Source: Paracoccus everestensis
Lineage (GTDB): Bacteria > Pseudomonadota > Alphaproteobacteria > Rhodobacterales > Rhodobacteraceae
Reading direction: 5' to 3'
DNA: 64,000 bases
Assembly (NCBI RefSeq): GCF_021491915.1
Contig: NZ_CP090836.1
Span: 2,652,501-2,716,500, forward strand
The notes beneath the pieces were generated by a model. The model did not search any database and was not told the origin of the DNA. It saw only the letters and a program-made list of their open reading frames with translations. Made by a program: the position numbers and the translations under genes. Positions 18,411 through 27,012 of the stretch are shown here, piece by piece; the stretch's first letter is position 1, and each line of letters opens with the position of its first letter.

Positions 18411-19130
18411 TCACTGATAGCTGCGCACCAAGGCCCCCGCGATCATCGACCAGCCGTCCACGGCCACGAAAAAGGCCAGCTTGAAGGGCAAGGACACCAC
18501 GACGGGCGGCACCATCATCATGCCCATCGACATCAGCACGGCCGATACCACCAGGTCGATGATCAGGAAGGGAAGCGCGATCAGAAAGCCGATTTCGAAA
18601 GCCCGCTGGATTTCGGACAGCATGAAGGACGGGATCAGCACCGACAACTGGGTGCTGCGGTCGCCGGAGCCGGGCGCGATCTCGGCCAGGCCCGCCAGGG
18701 TGTCGGGGTCGGTGCGGGCCGCCATGAAGTCCTGGAATGGCACGATTCCGCGCCGGATCGCCTCGCCCAGGGTGATGGTCCCGTCCTGCAGGGGCGCGCC
18801 CGCGACGGACCACGCCTCGCGCAGGACCGGGTCCATGATGAACCAGGTCAGGAACATCGCCAGGCTGACGATCAGCATATTGGGGGGCGAGGATTGCAGC
18901 CCGATCGACTGGCGCAGGATCGACAGCACGGTGACGATGAAGGGAAAGCAGGTCACGGTGATGGCGATGGCAGGCGCCAGCGACAGCGCCGTCAGTGCAC
19001 CCACCAGCAGCACGGCGTTCTGGCCCAGGCCCTGCCCCACCTGCTCGGCGATCTGGCCCAGTTGATCCTGCGCCAGGACTGCCGTGGGCAGGACCACCAG
19101 CCCCGCCGCCAAAGCCGCGCGATGGATCAT
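18411..19130 (-). CDS. fliP: Flagellar type III export protein FliP
   Basis: A 239-aa export-gate subunit. It has a signal sequence (MIHRAALAAGLVVLPTAVLAQ), as FliP usually does, and the conserved segments LSLAPAIAITVTCFPFIVTVLSILR, SSPPNMLIVSLAMFLTWFIM and IPSFMLSEIQRAFEIGFLIALPFLIIDLV. With FliQ and FliR it forms the core of the export channel; fliQ is not in the window. The start at 19130 overlaps the fliN stop by 4 nt. It is the last flagellar gene of the minus-strand fliF operon. Confidence 0.94.
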   Translation of the reverse strand: MIHRAALAAGLVVLPTAVLAQDQLGQIAEQVGQGLGQNAVLLVGALTALSLAPAIAITVTCFPFIVTVLSILRQSIGLQSSPPNMLIVSLAMFLTWFIMDPVLREAWSVAGAPLQDGTITLGEAIRRGIVPFQDFMAARTDPDTLAGLAEIAPGSGDRSTQLSVLIPSFMLSEIQRAFEIGFLIALPFLIIDLVVSAVLMSMGMMMVPPVVVSLPFKLAFFVAVDGWSMIAGALVRSYQ

Positions 19131-19384
19131 GCCGCGCCGGGGCCGGGCAGGATGCGCACGCACAGCCGATCCTCGGCGGTGGCGTCCGCCGTCAACTCGC
19201 CCCGCGCGATGACCTTGTCGCCCACGCAGATCTCGACGCCTTCGTCGATGGACTGATCCAGCAGCAGGATATCGTCGGGCCGCAGCGAGGAAAGCTGCGC
19301 GACGGTCTGGCGCGTGCGGCCCAACCGCACCGTCACCTCGACCTTGATGGCGTCGGTGTCGATCAGGTGGTTCAATGCGTCCAT
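19127..19384 (-). CDS. fliN: Flagellar motor switch protein FliN
   Basis: An 85-aa protein consisting almost entirely of the C-terminal SpoA/FliN domain (VEVTVRLGRTRQTVAQL, LRPDDILLLDQ, VCVGDKVIARGEL-type pattern). It is a C-ring component that binds phosphorylated CheY and takes part in torque switching. At 85 aa it is shorter than enteric FliN (137 aa) because the N-terminal linker is missing. Its ATG lies 13 nt inside the end of the fliH-like gene, implying coupling. Confidence 0.88.
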   Translation of the reverse strand: MDALNHLIDTDAIKVEVTVRLGRTRQTVAQLSSLRPDDILLLDQSIDEGVEICVGDKVIARGELTADATAEDRLCVRILPGPGAA

Positions 19385-19962
19385 GATGTTTCGTCTCCCT
19401 CCGGTTTGGCCTCGTTGATTTCGGTCAGCAGCGCGCGGATGTCGCCCGCCAGGCGCGCCGGTTCCAGTTCGATCCGGCCGCCTTGCAGCGACAGGGAAAT
19501 GCGGTCGGATTCGGTCGCGGTGACCTCGATCCCCGCCAGCCTGCAATCGGCCAGGCAGCGATCCACCATCGCGCGCAGCGACGGCCCGCAGGCGATGCTG
19601 GCGCGCAAGGGGGGGGCGGCTCGGGACAAGCGCAGCAATTCCTCGGTCAGCGCCTCTTCCAGGCGGCGCGACTGTGCGGCAGGGGCCAGGCAATCAAGGA
19701 TCTGTGTCAGGATCGGGGCCAGGGCCTCGACCGCCTCGCGGCGCAGGTCGGCCCGGCGCGCCTCGTCATCGGCAAGCGCCCGGGCCAGGCGATCCAGGCC
19801 GGCGTTCAGGGTGCGGGCCTGTTCGTCGCCGTGGCGGGCCATGCCTTCGGCCAGCCCATCTGCAAAGGCCTGGTCCAGCGCCTCGCGGCTGAAGGTCAGG
19901 GCAGCGCCCTGCGCCGCCACCGCCGCGCTAAAGGATTCGAGTTTAAGTACCGCAAGGGTCAC
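19372..19962 (-). CDS. Flagellar assembly protein FliH-like
   Basis: A 196-aa Ala/Glu-rich, largely helical protein between fliF and fliN. Its position, acidic-helical N-terminal half (about residues 25-70, coiled-coil-like) and C-terminal domain pattern (ASIACGPSLRAMVDRCL, then VTATESDRISLSLQGGRIELEP) fit FliH, the regulator of the FliI export ATPase. Sequence conservation of FliH is weak, so the assignment rests on gene order and overall shape. Start and stop overlap both neighbours. Confidence 0.7.
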   Translation of the reverse strand: MTLAVLKLESFSAAVAAQGAALTFSREALDQAFADGLAEGMARHGDEQARTLNAGLDRLARALADDEARRADLRREAVEALAPILTQILDCLAPAAQSRRLEEALTEELLRLSRAAPPLRASIACGPSLRAMVDRCLADCRLAGIEVTATESDRISLSLQGGRIELEPARLAGDIRALLTEINEAKPEGDETSWTH

Positions 19963-21578
19963 AGCGCATTCTCCTTGTTGTCGATCCAGCCGGTCAGGAT
20001 CTTGACGCTTTCGTCATGGCGTTCCTTCATCATGCTGCGCAGCCGGGCGACCGGATCGACCGGGGGCAGCGCCAGTTGCTCGGGCGCGCGCGGCGGCGCG
20101 GGCGGAACCATGGGCTCCGGCATGACCTCGACCGTGGGCAGGATGGTGCCGGTCAGGGCGGGCGCGTCCAGCGCCGGGCGGCTGTTGTCCAGGGCGGGCC
20201 GGGCGCGGCCCTTCAGGACCGGGCGCAGCACCAGGAACACCAGCGCCAGGGCGAACAGCCCGATCAGCAGGATGCGCGCCAGCCCGTTCAGTTCCAGCCG
20301 GTCCATCCAGCCCGGCGCGGCAGAGGTGCCATCCTGTCCCAGGCCCGCAAAGGGCAGCGACTTGACGGTGATCTGGTCGCCCCGCGCCTCGTCAAAGCCC
20401 ACGGCGGATGCCACCAGCTCGCGCAGCACGTCGAGTTCGCCCTCGCTGCGCGGCACCATCTGCACCTCGCCCCCGGCATTTTCCTCGGGAACGCCATTGA
20501 CCAGCACCGCGACCGTCATGCGCCGGGTCGATCCCGGCTGGCGCGACACCTCGCGGGTCACGCGGGTCACTTCGTAATTGGCCTGCTGGCGGGTTTCCTG
20601 GCGGTTCGCCTCGGACTTGTCACCCTGGGCCTGGTCGCCATCGGGCAGGTTCGAGGCCGCCGTGACCGCGCCCGTTCCGGTCGAGTTGCTCTGGTCGGTG
20701 GTTTCCTCGGTCACCTGGGAAATCAGCGCGCGGCTGTCGGGGTCGAAGCGCTGTTCGGTCAGCATCTCGGTTTCCGTGACCACGTCCAGGTTCAACTCGA
20801 CAATGGCGTTGCCGATGCCGACATGAGGCTCCAGGATGCGTTGGACGTTGCGCTTCATCTCGGCCGCGCGGTCCGCGCCTGCCTCATCCTCTCCGGCGGC
20901 GACGATGCCATGCTGGGCGTCGATGACCGTGACCGATTCGGGCGTCATGCCCGGCACACCCGACGAGATCAGGTATTTCAGCGCCGCCGCCTGCTCGCGG
21001 CTGACCCCCTCGCCGTTGGTGGCGATGGTGACGGACGCGCTGCCCTGGCCGTCGCGGCGGTATCCGCGCCCGCTCTCGATGGCCAGGTGGACCCGCGCGG
21101 TCTTCACATTGGGCAGGGCCAGGATCGTCCGGGCCAATTCGCCTTCCTTGGCGCGCCAATAGGCGGCGTCGAACATCTGCGACGTGGTGCCGAAACCAGA
21201 CATCCCGTCCAGCAGCTCGTAGCCCGCGCCCCCCGCAGCGGGCAGGCCCTGGGCTGCCAGATCCATGCGCAGCTTGTCGCGGCTGGCGGCATCGACCCAG
21301 ATCGAATCGCCACGCACCTCGTAGGGCACGCCCGAACGCTCGATCCCGGCCACGACCTCGCCCGCCTGGGCGGCATCAAGGCCGCCGTAAAGCAGGCTCA
21401 TCGAGGGCCGGTTCGCCACCCAGGCAAAGCCCGCGATGGCCAGGAATGTCGTCAGAAACGCCGCCACCAGGATGGCTTTCTGTTGTGAGCTTCGCTCTGT
21501 CCAATAGTCCTGCAATTTTTGCAAAACCGGCCCTTTCGAATCAGCGTCAGGTTCCTCGTGTCCCGGTGTTGATGACAT
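19959..21578 (-). CDS. fliF: Flagellar MS-ring protein FliF
   Basis: A 539-aa membrane protein with a first transmembrane helix at about 36-54 and a second near 430-450 (LNGLARILLIGLFALALVFLVL). The periplasmic ring-building motifs include LLYGGLDAAQAGEVV, RMDLAAQGLPAAGGAGYELLD, VKTARVHLAIESGRGY and the YLISSGVPGMTPESVTVID segment. The C-terminal tail binds FliG. It starts the minus-strand flagellar operon at a promoter gap shared with fliL. No strong ribosome-binding site precedes the ATG. Confidence 0.94.
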   Translation of the reverse strand: MSSTPGHEEPDADSKGPVLQKLQDYWTERSSQQKAILVAAFLTTFLAIAGFAWVANRPSMSLLYGGLDAAQAGEVVAGIERSGVPYEVRGDSIWVDAASRDKLRMDLAAQGLPAAGGAGYELLDGMSGFGTTSQMFDAAYWRAKEGELARTILALPNVKTARVHLAIESGRGYRRDGQGSASVTIATNGEGVSREQAAALKYLISSGVPGMTPESVTVIDAQHGIVAAGEDEAGADRAAEMKRNVQRILEPHVGIGNAIVELNLDVVTETEMLTEQRFDPDSRALISQVTEETTDQSNSTGTGAVTAASNLPDGDQAQGDKSEANRQETRQQANYEVTRVTREVSRQPGSTRRMTVAVLVNGVPEENAGGEVQMVPRSEGELDVLRELVASAVGFDEARGDQITVKSLPFAGLGQDGTSAAPGWMDRLELNGLARILLIGLFALALVFLVLRPVLKGRARPALDNSRPALDAPALTGTILPTVEVMPEPMVPPAPPRAPEQLALPPVDPVARLRSMMKERHDESVKILTGWIDNKENAL

Positions 21579-21586
21579 GGGCGTCG

Positions 21587-21601
21587 TTAAGATTTGGTTA
21601 G
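21587..21601. promoter_or_regulatory. CtrA-like box in the fliF/fliL divergent promoter
   Basis: The 65-nt gap between the fliF and fliL start codons contains TTAA-N7-TTAG on the plus strand, which reads CTAA-N7-TTAAC on the minus strand. This matches 8 of 9 positions of the CtrA consensus TTAA-N7-TTAAC. CtrA controls flagellar genes in many Rhodobacterales. The box lies 9 nt before the fliF start codon, so it would overlap the promoter or the start of the transcript. Confidence 0.6.
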
Positions 21602-21643
21602 TCGCAGGGTGCTAATTCCGTCTTGTCACGACGGAGAATCACC

Positions 21644-22120
21644 ATGACCGATGCGACCGCGAATCTGGCAGCCGACCCACCTGCCAAGGCATCCGGCAAG
21701 AAAAAGCTGATCCCGATCCTGGCCGCCCTGGCCTTCGCGGGGGGCGGCTTTGCCTCGACCTATCTGGGGTTGTGGTCGCCCGCTGCGATCATGGCCTCCA
21801 AGGAGGAAGCCCCCAAGGCACCGGCGGTGGTGTTCGTGACGGTTCCCACCGTCGACCTGATCATCCCCGGCGGATCGGGACAAAGCCTGGTTCTCGCGGC
21901 CAGCCTGGAAACCAACAGCGCCCATCAGGCCGAGGTCGCGCATCTGATGCCGCGCGTGTCCGACGCCTTCACCAGCTTCCTGTCGGGCATCGACCCCGCC
22001 GCCTATGACAAGCGCGGCGTCCTGGAGATCATCCGGGCCGAGCTGCTGGCGCGCACCCGCTATGTCCTGGGCGAGGACGCCATCAAGGATCTGCTGATCA
22101 CGGAGTTTCGCTTCAAATGA
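21644..22120 (+). CDS. fliL: Flagellar basal body-associated protein FliL
   Basis: A 158-aa inner-membrane protein. A cytoplasmic N-terminus (Lys-rich to residue 25) is followed by one transmembrane segment (LIPILAALAFAGGGFASTYLGLW) and a periplasmic domain ending in ARTRYVLGEDAIKDLLITEFRFK, close to the FliL consensus. FliL stabilises stators around the motor. The ATG at 21644 has the ribosome-binding site GGAGA 6 nt upstream; an open extension to 21623 lacks one. It is the first gene of a long plus-strand flagellar operon and ends in a 4-nt overlap with the next gene. Confidence 0.9.
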   Translation: MTDATANLAADPPAKASGKKKLIPILAALAFAGGGFASTYLGLWSPAAIMASKEEAPKAPAVVFVTVPTVDLIIPGGSGQSLVLAASLETNSAHQAEVAHLMPRVSDAFTSFLSGIDPAAYDKRGVLEIIRAELLARTRYVLGEDAIKDLLITEFRFK

Positions 22121-22476
22121 CACTGGACCATGTCTTTCAGGCCGCCCTGCTGGCCGCATCCCTGGGCCTCGGCGCCTTTTGCCTGATCCTGTCGCGCCGC
22201 CTGCGCAGGCTCAACAACCTGGAAACCGGCCTGGGCGGCGCCATCGCCATCATGGCGTCCGAAGTGGACCGCCTGGACCGCGCGATCCGCGAGGCCAAGG
22301 ACGAAGCCACGGCGGCAGGCCGGGCGCTGTCGGCGGAAATCGCATCCGCGCGCAAGGAACGCGCGTTGTGGGATCTGCGCCAGAAGATCACCCAGGCCCA
22401 GGCGCCTGCCGCCCAGCCCGCGCCCGTCATCCCCATGCGCCGGTTGCGCAAGCGGGTGGTTAACGGCGATGCGTAA
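22117..22476 (+). CDS. Small membrane protein of unknown function in the flagellar operon
   Basis: A 119-aa protein I do not recognise. It has an N-terminal transmembrane helix (AALLAASLGLGAFCLILSRRLRRL), then a charged coiled-coil-like stretch (about residues 45-95, many Glu/Asp/Lys/Arg), then a Pro/Ala-rich tail ending in basic residues. The membrane anchor plus coiled coil, and its place between fliL and a MotE-like gene (4-nt and 8-nt overlaps), suggest a motor or stator accessory factor. That is inference from context only. Confidence 0.8.
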   Translation: MTLDHVFQAALLAASLGLGAFCLILSRRLRRLNNLETGLGGAIAIMASEVDRLDRAIREAKDEATAAGRALSAEIASARKERALWDLRQKITQAQAPAAQPAPVIPMRRLRKRVVNGDA

Positions 22477-23011
22477 ATCGATCCTGACCGCGCTTACGCT
22501 GGCCTTTGCCGTCCCTGCCGGGGCCGCGATCTGGCAGGCTGGGGATGTGTCGCGCTTTTTCGCGGCCTCCGCCAGTTCCGGCGACCTGCTGCAAGGCTGC
22601 ACCGACGTGCCAGAAGCCGTGGCGCTTGCGACCGAACTGCGCGACCGCGCGCTGCGGATCGAACGCTACATGGAGGCGATGGACACCCGCAAGGCCGAGA
22701 TCGCCACCGCCGAGGCCGCGCTGCGTGCCCGCGCCACCGAACTGCGCCAGCAGAAATCCGGCATCCAGTCGCGCCGCGACGGCGCGTCCCAAGCCGTGCG
22801 TGCGGATATCGACCGCCTAGTCGCCGTATACGACCAGATGAAGCCGGCCGAGGCCGCGGCAGTGCTGACCAACCTGCCCCCCGATTTCGCCGCCGAGATC
22901 CTGATGCGCGTCCAGCCGGAAACCGGCGCCCGCATCATCGCGGCGGTCGAGCCGCGCCAGGCTGCCCTGCTGACCGCCCAGATGGGCGCCCGCAGCGTCC
23001 AGAACGACTGA
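22469..23011 (+). CDS. MotE-like flagellar motor chaperone (MgtE N-terminal-type domain)
   Basis: A 180-aa protein with a signal or anchor sequence (1-20), a coiled-coil stretch (about 55-105, IERYMEAMDTRKAEIATAEAA) and a C-terminal MgtE-N-like domain (VAVYDQMKPAEAAAVLTNL, then AAEILMRVQPETGARI). This arrangement matches MotE-type proteins, which in rhizobia support the periplasmic stator protein MotC. Here it lies directly before motA, with an 11-nt gap containing AAGGAG. No motC or motB is in the window. The start overlaps the preceding gene by 8 nt. Confidence 0.8.
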   Translation: MRKSILTALTLAFAVPAGAAIWQAGDVSRFFAASASSGDLLQGCTDVPEAVALATELRDRALRIERYMEAMDTRKAEIATAEAALRARATELRQQKSGIQSRRDGASQAVRADIDRLVAVYDQMKPAEAAAVLTNLPPDFAAEILMRVQPETGARIIAAVEPRQAALLTAQMGARSVQND

Positions 23012-23022
23012 AGGAGAAAGCC

Positions 23023-23889
23023 ATGTTCGGCATCGTCGGAATCGTCGTTACCTTCGCCATGGTCTTTGGCGGCTATATCCTGGCCGGGGGCAAGATGGGG
23101 GTGATCACGCACTCGCTGCCCTTCGAGATGATGATGATCGGCGGCGCGGCCATCGGATCCTATCTGCTGTCCAACGACGGCCATACGCTGAAACACACGC
23201 CCGGCGGCATCATCCAGGCCTTCAAGGGATCGAAATGGAAGGAATCCGACCATCAGGACGTGCTGTGCCTGATGTTCCAGTTGCTCAAGATCGCGCGCGA
23301 AAACCCCGTGGCCCTGGAGCAGCATATCGAGAACCCGACCGAATCGCCCATCTTCACGGCCTATCCCCGGCTTCTGGCCGATCACGAGGTCGTCTCGCTG
23401 ATCGCGGACACGCTGCGGTCGGCCAGCCTGAACTATGACGATCCCTATCAGGTCGAGGATATGCTGTCGCGCCGCCTGGCAGGCCTGCGCGAGGACGCGA
23501 TGCACGTGCCGCACGCGCTGCAAACCATGGCCGACGCCCTGCCCGCGCTTGGGATCGTCGCAGCCGTCTTGGGGGTCATCAAGACCATGAGCGCGATCGA
23601 CCAGCCGCCCGCCGTGCTGGGCGGCATGATCGGCGGCGCCCTGGTCGGCACCTTCCTGGGGGTGTTCTTGGCCTATGGTTTCGTGGCGCCCCTGGCAGGC
23701 AGGCTGGGCGGCGTCATCAAGCAGGATCTGGCCTTCTTCGACGTGATCAAGTCGGTGCTGATCGCGGGCCTGCACCAGCACGCCACCACCCTGTGCGTCG
23801 AGGTCGGGCGCCAGACCGTGCCCGATCATGTCCGCCCCAGCTTTAACACGCTGGAAGCCGCGTTGCGCGACCTGAAGAAGGCCGCATGA
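23023..23889 (+). CDS. motA: Flagellar motor stator protein MotA
   Basis: A 288-aa membrane protein with four expected helices (IVGIVVTFAMVFGGYILAGG at the N-terminus; ALPALGIVAAVLGVIKTM and a paired segment GALVGTFLGVFLAYGFVAPLA near the C-terminus). The large cytoplasmic loop carries the conserved EDMLSRRLAGLREDAMHVPHALQTMADALPALG-type region. It conducts ions with MotB to drive rotation. A strong ribosome-binding site (AAGGAG) precedes the ATG. motB is not adjacent, which is common in alphaproteobacteria. Confidence 0.94.
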   Translation: MFGIVGIVVTFAMVFGGYILAGGKMGVITHSLPFEMMMIGGAAIGSYLLSNDGHTLKHTPGGIIQAFKGSKWKESDHQDVLCLMFQLLKIARENPVALEQHIENPTESPIFTAYPRLLADHEVVSLIADTLRSASLNYDDPYQVEDMLSRRLAGLREDAMHVPHALQTMADALPALGIVAAVLGVIKTMSAIDQPPAVLGGMIGGALVGTFLGVFLAYGFVAPLAGRLGGVIKQDLAFFDVIKSVLIAGLHQHATTLCVEVGRQTVPDHVRPSFNTLEAALRDLKKAA

Positions 23890-24167
23890 TGATCGGAGCG
23901 ATGGTGATGGCGATCGCGCTGTCGGGCAGCGCCCCGGCCGATCCAGCCCTGTTGCCCGATGCCGCCGCCCTGGCGGACGAGGCGACGGGCTGGCTGCTGG
24001 ACGGGGAATCCCTGCCCCCGGACTATCGCGCCCGGCTGATGCGGATGCCGCCCGAGGCGCGCCTTCAGGCCCTGGTCTTCCTGCGCCGGGCAGGGCTTCT
24101 GACCAGCGATCCCTGGGCGCTGTCCGACATTCTGGATCCCGCCCCGACAAAGGCAGGTGCCGAATGA
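23886..24167 (+). CDS. Small exported protein of unknown function between motA and flhA
   Basis: A 93-aa protein with a short hydrophobic N-terminus that resembles a signal peptide (MMIGAMVMAIALSGSAPA). It is followed by an acidic region rich in Ala, Leu and Pro (PDYRARLMRMPPEARLQALVFLRRAGL). I recognise no family. It overlaps motA and flhA by 4 nt each, so it is translated with them. A periplasmic role at the motor is possible but not shown. Confidence 0.72.
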   Translation: MMIGAMVMAIALSGSAPADPALLPDAAALADEATGWLLDGESLPPDYRARLMRMPPEARLQALVFLRRAGLLTSDPWALSDILDPAPTKAGAE

Positions 24168-26257
24168 CCGCCGTTCTGCGCGCCAATCGCCTGAAATCCT
24201 TCGACACCTCGGTCCTTGTGACCGGGTGCCTGGTGCTGATCGTCATCTCGATGGTGATCCCGCTGCCGCCCGCGATCCTGGATTTCGGCTTTGCCTTGTC
24301 GATCGCGGCGGCGGTGCTGATCCTGGTCATGGCCTCCTTGGTGGAACGGCCCACCGATTTCCAGGCCTTTCCGATGCTGCTTCTGGTGACGCTGGTGATT
24401 CGGCTGTCTCTGAACGTGTCCTCCACCCGGCTGATCCTAACCCAAGGCCATACCGGCACGGAGGCGGCCGGCCATATCATCAACGGCTTTGCCAGCTTTG
24501 TGGCAGGCGGGTCGCTGATGGTCGGACTGACGGTGTTTGCCGTGATCTCCATCGTGAACTTCATGGTCATCACCAAGGGTTCCGGCCGCATGGCCGAGGT
24601 CGCGGCGCGCTTTGCCCTGGATTCGCTGCCCGGAAAGCAGATGGCCATCGACGCGGACCTGAATGCCGGCGCCATTGACCACCAGGAGGCCAAGGCCCGC
24701 CGCCAGCACGACCAGCAGGAGATCAACTTCTTCGGCTCGCTGGACGGCGCCTCTAAATTCGTCAAGGGCGATGCGGTGGCGGGCATCGTCATCACCCTGG
24801 TCAACCTGCTGGTGGGCCTGGGGATCGGCATCCTGTCGCATGGAATGCCGGTGGGCGAGGCAATGGCCACCTATTCCCACCTGACCATCGGCGACGGGCT
24901 GGTGGGCCAGATCCCTGCCGTCATCACCTCGATGGCGGCGGCGCTGCTGTTGTCGCGGGGGGGTGCCAACGACACGACCGCGCGGCTGCTTTCCAGCGAG
25001 TTGATCCGCGGCTGGCAACCCGTTTCGGTTGTCGCGGCCGCGATGGTGCTGATGTCCTTTGTGCCGGGAATGCCGCGGCTGCTGTTTTTGGCATTCGCCG
25101 GGGCCATGGCCTATTGCGGCTGGCGGCTGCACCGCAAAGCCGTCCTGGCCTCGACAGCCCTGCCCGACCTGCCGCCAGAAACCTCTGCCCCGCGCCCCGC
25201 CGCCCGGATCGGCGACGTGCTGGACACCGACGAGATCAGCGTGGAGATCGGCACCGATCTGGTGCTGATCGCGCTTGACCAGGCGCGGGGTCTGGGCAGC
25301 CGGATCACCAACCTGCGCATCCACATCGCCCGCGCCTATGGCCTGATCCTGCCTGACGTGCGCATCACCGACACCGACGACCTGTATCCCGGCGACTACC
25401 AGATACGCATTCATGGCGTCGTGCGCGGGCGCGGCAGCCTGCGGCCCGGCGCGATCCTGGCGCTTGGTCCCGACCACGTCCTGCAGGGTCTGCAGGGCGA
25501 TGCGGTGCGCGAACCCGTTTACCTCAGCCCCGCCCGCTGGATCGACCGCGACGCCCAGGACGATGCCGCAACGCAAGGAGCCACGGTCGTTACGCCCATG
25601 GAGGTTCTGTCCACCCACCTGATGGAGGTCGTCAAGGCCAACCTGTCGTCCCTGCTGACCCTGGGCGCCATGCAGCGCCAGATCGAGGAGTTGAAGACCC
25701 TGTCGGACAGCGCGCGGGCCGAACGCAACCGGCGCTATTTCGACGGCATGATCCCCGACAAGGTTTCGCCCGAAACGCTGCTGGCGGTGCTGCGTGCGCT
25801 GCTGGATGAAAAGGTCTCGATCCGCAACCTGCCGCTGATCGTCGATGCGATGGCAGAATTCCGAGGCATCGATTCGGTCGAGATGATCTATGAACTGGTC
25901 CGCAAGCGGCTGCGCGGCCAGATCACCCAGCAATACAGCGATCCGGCGGGCGGCGTTTCCGCCCTGCAACTGCATCCCGCATGGGAGGCCGAGTTCGTCC
26001 GCGCCGACACCGAGACAGGCCGCGCGGGCGGCGGCGCCATGACCCCCGCCTTGTCGCGCAAGCTGCTGGAGGCCGCACGCCGCGCCATGGCCACCGTCGA
26101 GCCCGCGCTGCAGACCGTGCTGGTCGCGCCCGATCACCGGCGGCGGATGCTGCGCGCGGTTCTGGGATCGAACGGCATCGCCCTGCCCGTCCTGGGGCTT
26201 GAGGAGATCGATCCCGGCGCCGAACTGCGACTGGTCGGCACCATTGAGGTCGAATGA
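24164..26257 (+). CDS. flhA: Flagellar biosynthesis protein FlhA
   Basis: A 697-aa export-apparatus protein. The N-terminal half has about eight transmembrane segments (from VLVTGCLVLIVISMVIPLP) and the conserved FHIPEP-type loop (FALDSLPGKQMAIDADLNAG, then ARRQHDQQEINFFGSLDGASKFVKGD). The C-terminal half is the cytoplasmic ring domain that docks export chaperones. The length is usual for the family. It overlaps its upstream and downstream neighbours by 4 nt. Confidence 0.96.
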   Translation: MTAVLRANRLKSFDTSVLVTGCLVLIVISMVIPLPPAILDFGFALSIAAAVLILVMASLVERPTDFQAFPMLLLVTLVIRLSLNVSSTRLILTQGHTGTEAAGHIINGFASFVAGGSLMVGLTVFAVISIVNFMVITKGSGRMAEVAARFALDSLPGKQMAIDADLNAGAIDHQEAKARRQHDQQEINFFGSLDGASKFVKGDAVAGIVITLVNLLVGLGIGILSHGMPVGEAMATYSHLTIGDGLVGQIPAVITSMAAALLLSRGGANDTTARLLSSELIRGWQPVSVVAAAMVLMSFVPGMPRLLFLAFAGAMAYCGWRLHRKAVLASTALPDLPPETSAPRPAARIGDVLDTDEISVEIGTDLVLIALDQARGLGSRITNLRIHIARAYGLILPDVRITDTDDLYPGDYQIRIHGVVRGRGSLRPGAILALGPDHVLQGLQGDAVREPVYLSPARWIDRDAQDDAATQGATVVTPMEVLSTHLMEVVKANLSSLLTLGAMQRQIEELKTLSDSARAERNRRYFDGMIPDKVSPETLLAVLRALLDEKVSIRNLPLIVDAMAEFRGIDSVEMIYELVRKRLRGQITQQYSDPAGGVSALQLHPAWEAEFVRADTETGRAGGGAMTPALSRKLLEAARRAMATVEPALQTVLVAPDHRRRMLRAVLGSNGIALPVLGLEEIDPGAELRLVGTIEVE

Positions 26258-27012
26258 TGTGGGACGGGCTTTCCCAGGTGCTGCCGGGCTTTGGCTGGAC
26301 ATGGGTGCTGGTCTATCTTCGCGTCCAGGCCCTGGTCCTGGTCCTGCCGGGACTGGGCGAACGGGTGGTCCCGGTCCGCGTGCGCGCGGCCGCCGCCCTG
26401 GCCGTCACGCCGATGCTGGCGGGACTGGTGCCGCCCGCCCTGCCGCCCGCCGATACCCTGTCCACCCTGGGCCAGGCCGCGGGCGAAACGCTGATCGGGC
26501 TGGCGGCCGGAATGGGATTGCGGCTGCTGGCGCTGTCGCTGGACATCGCGACCTCTGCCATTGCGGCCACGGCGTCGCTGTCGCAACTGGTGGGCGGCCA
26601 GAACGAGGCCGCGCCCCATCCCATCGGCAACCTGGTCCACCTGGCCGGGCTTGCGGTGCTGATGGCCCTGGGCCTGCCGATCCTTTTGGTGCAGCTGATG
26701 GCCGACAGTCTGGCGATCTGGCCGCCCGGGGGCTGGCCCGATGCCGATGGCCTGGCGGCCGAGGCGATCCGGCTTGTCGCCCGCGGCTTCTGGATCGCGA
26801 TGCTGCTGGCCGCGCCCTTCACCCTGGGCGGATTCATGTTCCAGGCGCTGTCGGGCGTCATCAACCGGGTCATGCCTGCCCTGCCGGTGATCTTCATCGG
26901 ATCGCCTGCGGCAATCATGCTGGCCCTGGCGGCCCTTGCCATGCTGGCGCCGGTGCTGATCGCGCTGTGGGCCGATGCGATCCTGGGCCATGTGCTGCCG
27001 GGGGCGCCATGA
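26254..27012 (+). CDS. fliR: Flagellar biosynthesis protein FliR
   Basis: A 252-aa hydrophobic protein with about six membrane segments and the FliR-type patterns LPGLGERVVPVRVRAAAALAV and FTLGGFMFQALSGVINRVMPALPVIFIGSPA. It forms the export gate with FliP and FliQ. An ATGATG start overlaps the flhA stop, and the end overlaps flhB by 4 nt. Confidence 0.92.
   Translation: MMWDGLSQVLPGFGWTWVLVYLRVQALVLVLPGLGERVVPVRVRAAAALAVTPMLAGLVPPALPPADTLSTLGQAAGETLIGLAAGMGLRLLALSLDIATSAIAATASLSQLVGGQNEAAPHPIGNLVHLAGLAVLMALGLPILLVQLMADSLAIWPPGGWPDADGLAAEAIRLVARGFWIAMLLAAPFTLGGFMFQALSGVINRVMPALPVIFIGSPAAIMLALAALAMLAPVLIALWADAILGHVLPGAP

Noticed and set aside
22666..26302. Two long minus-strand frames opposite motA and flhA
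   Set aside because: Both are antisense to conserved flagellar genes and have shadow-type composition.
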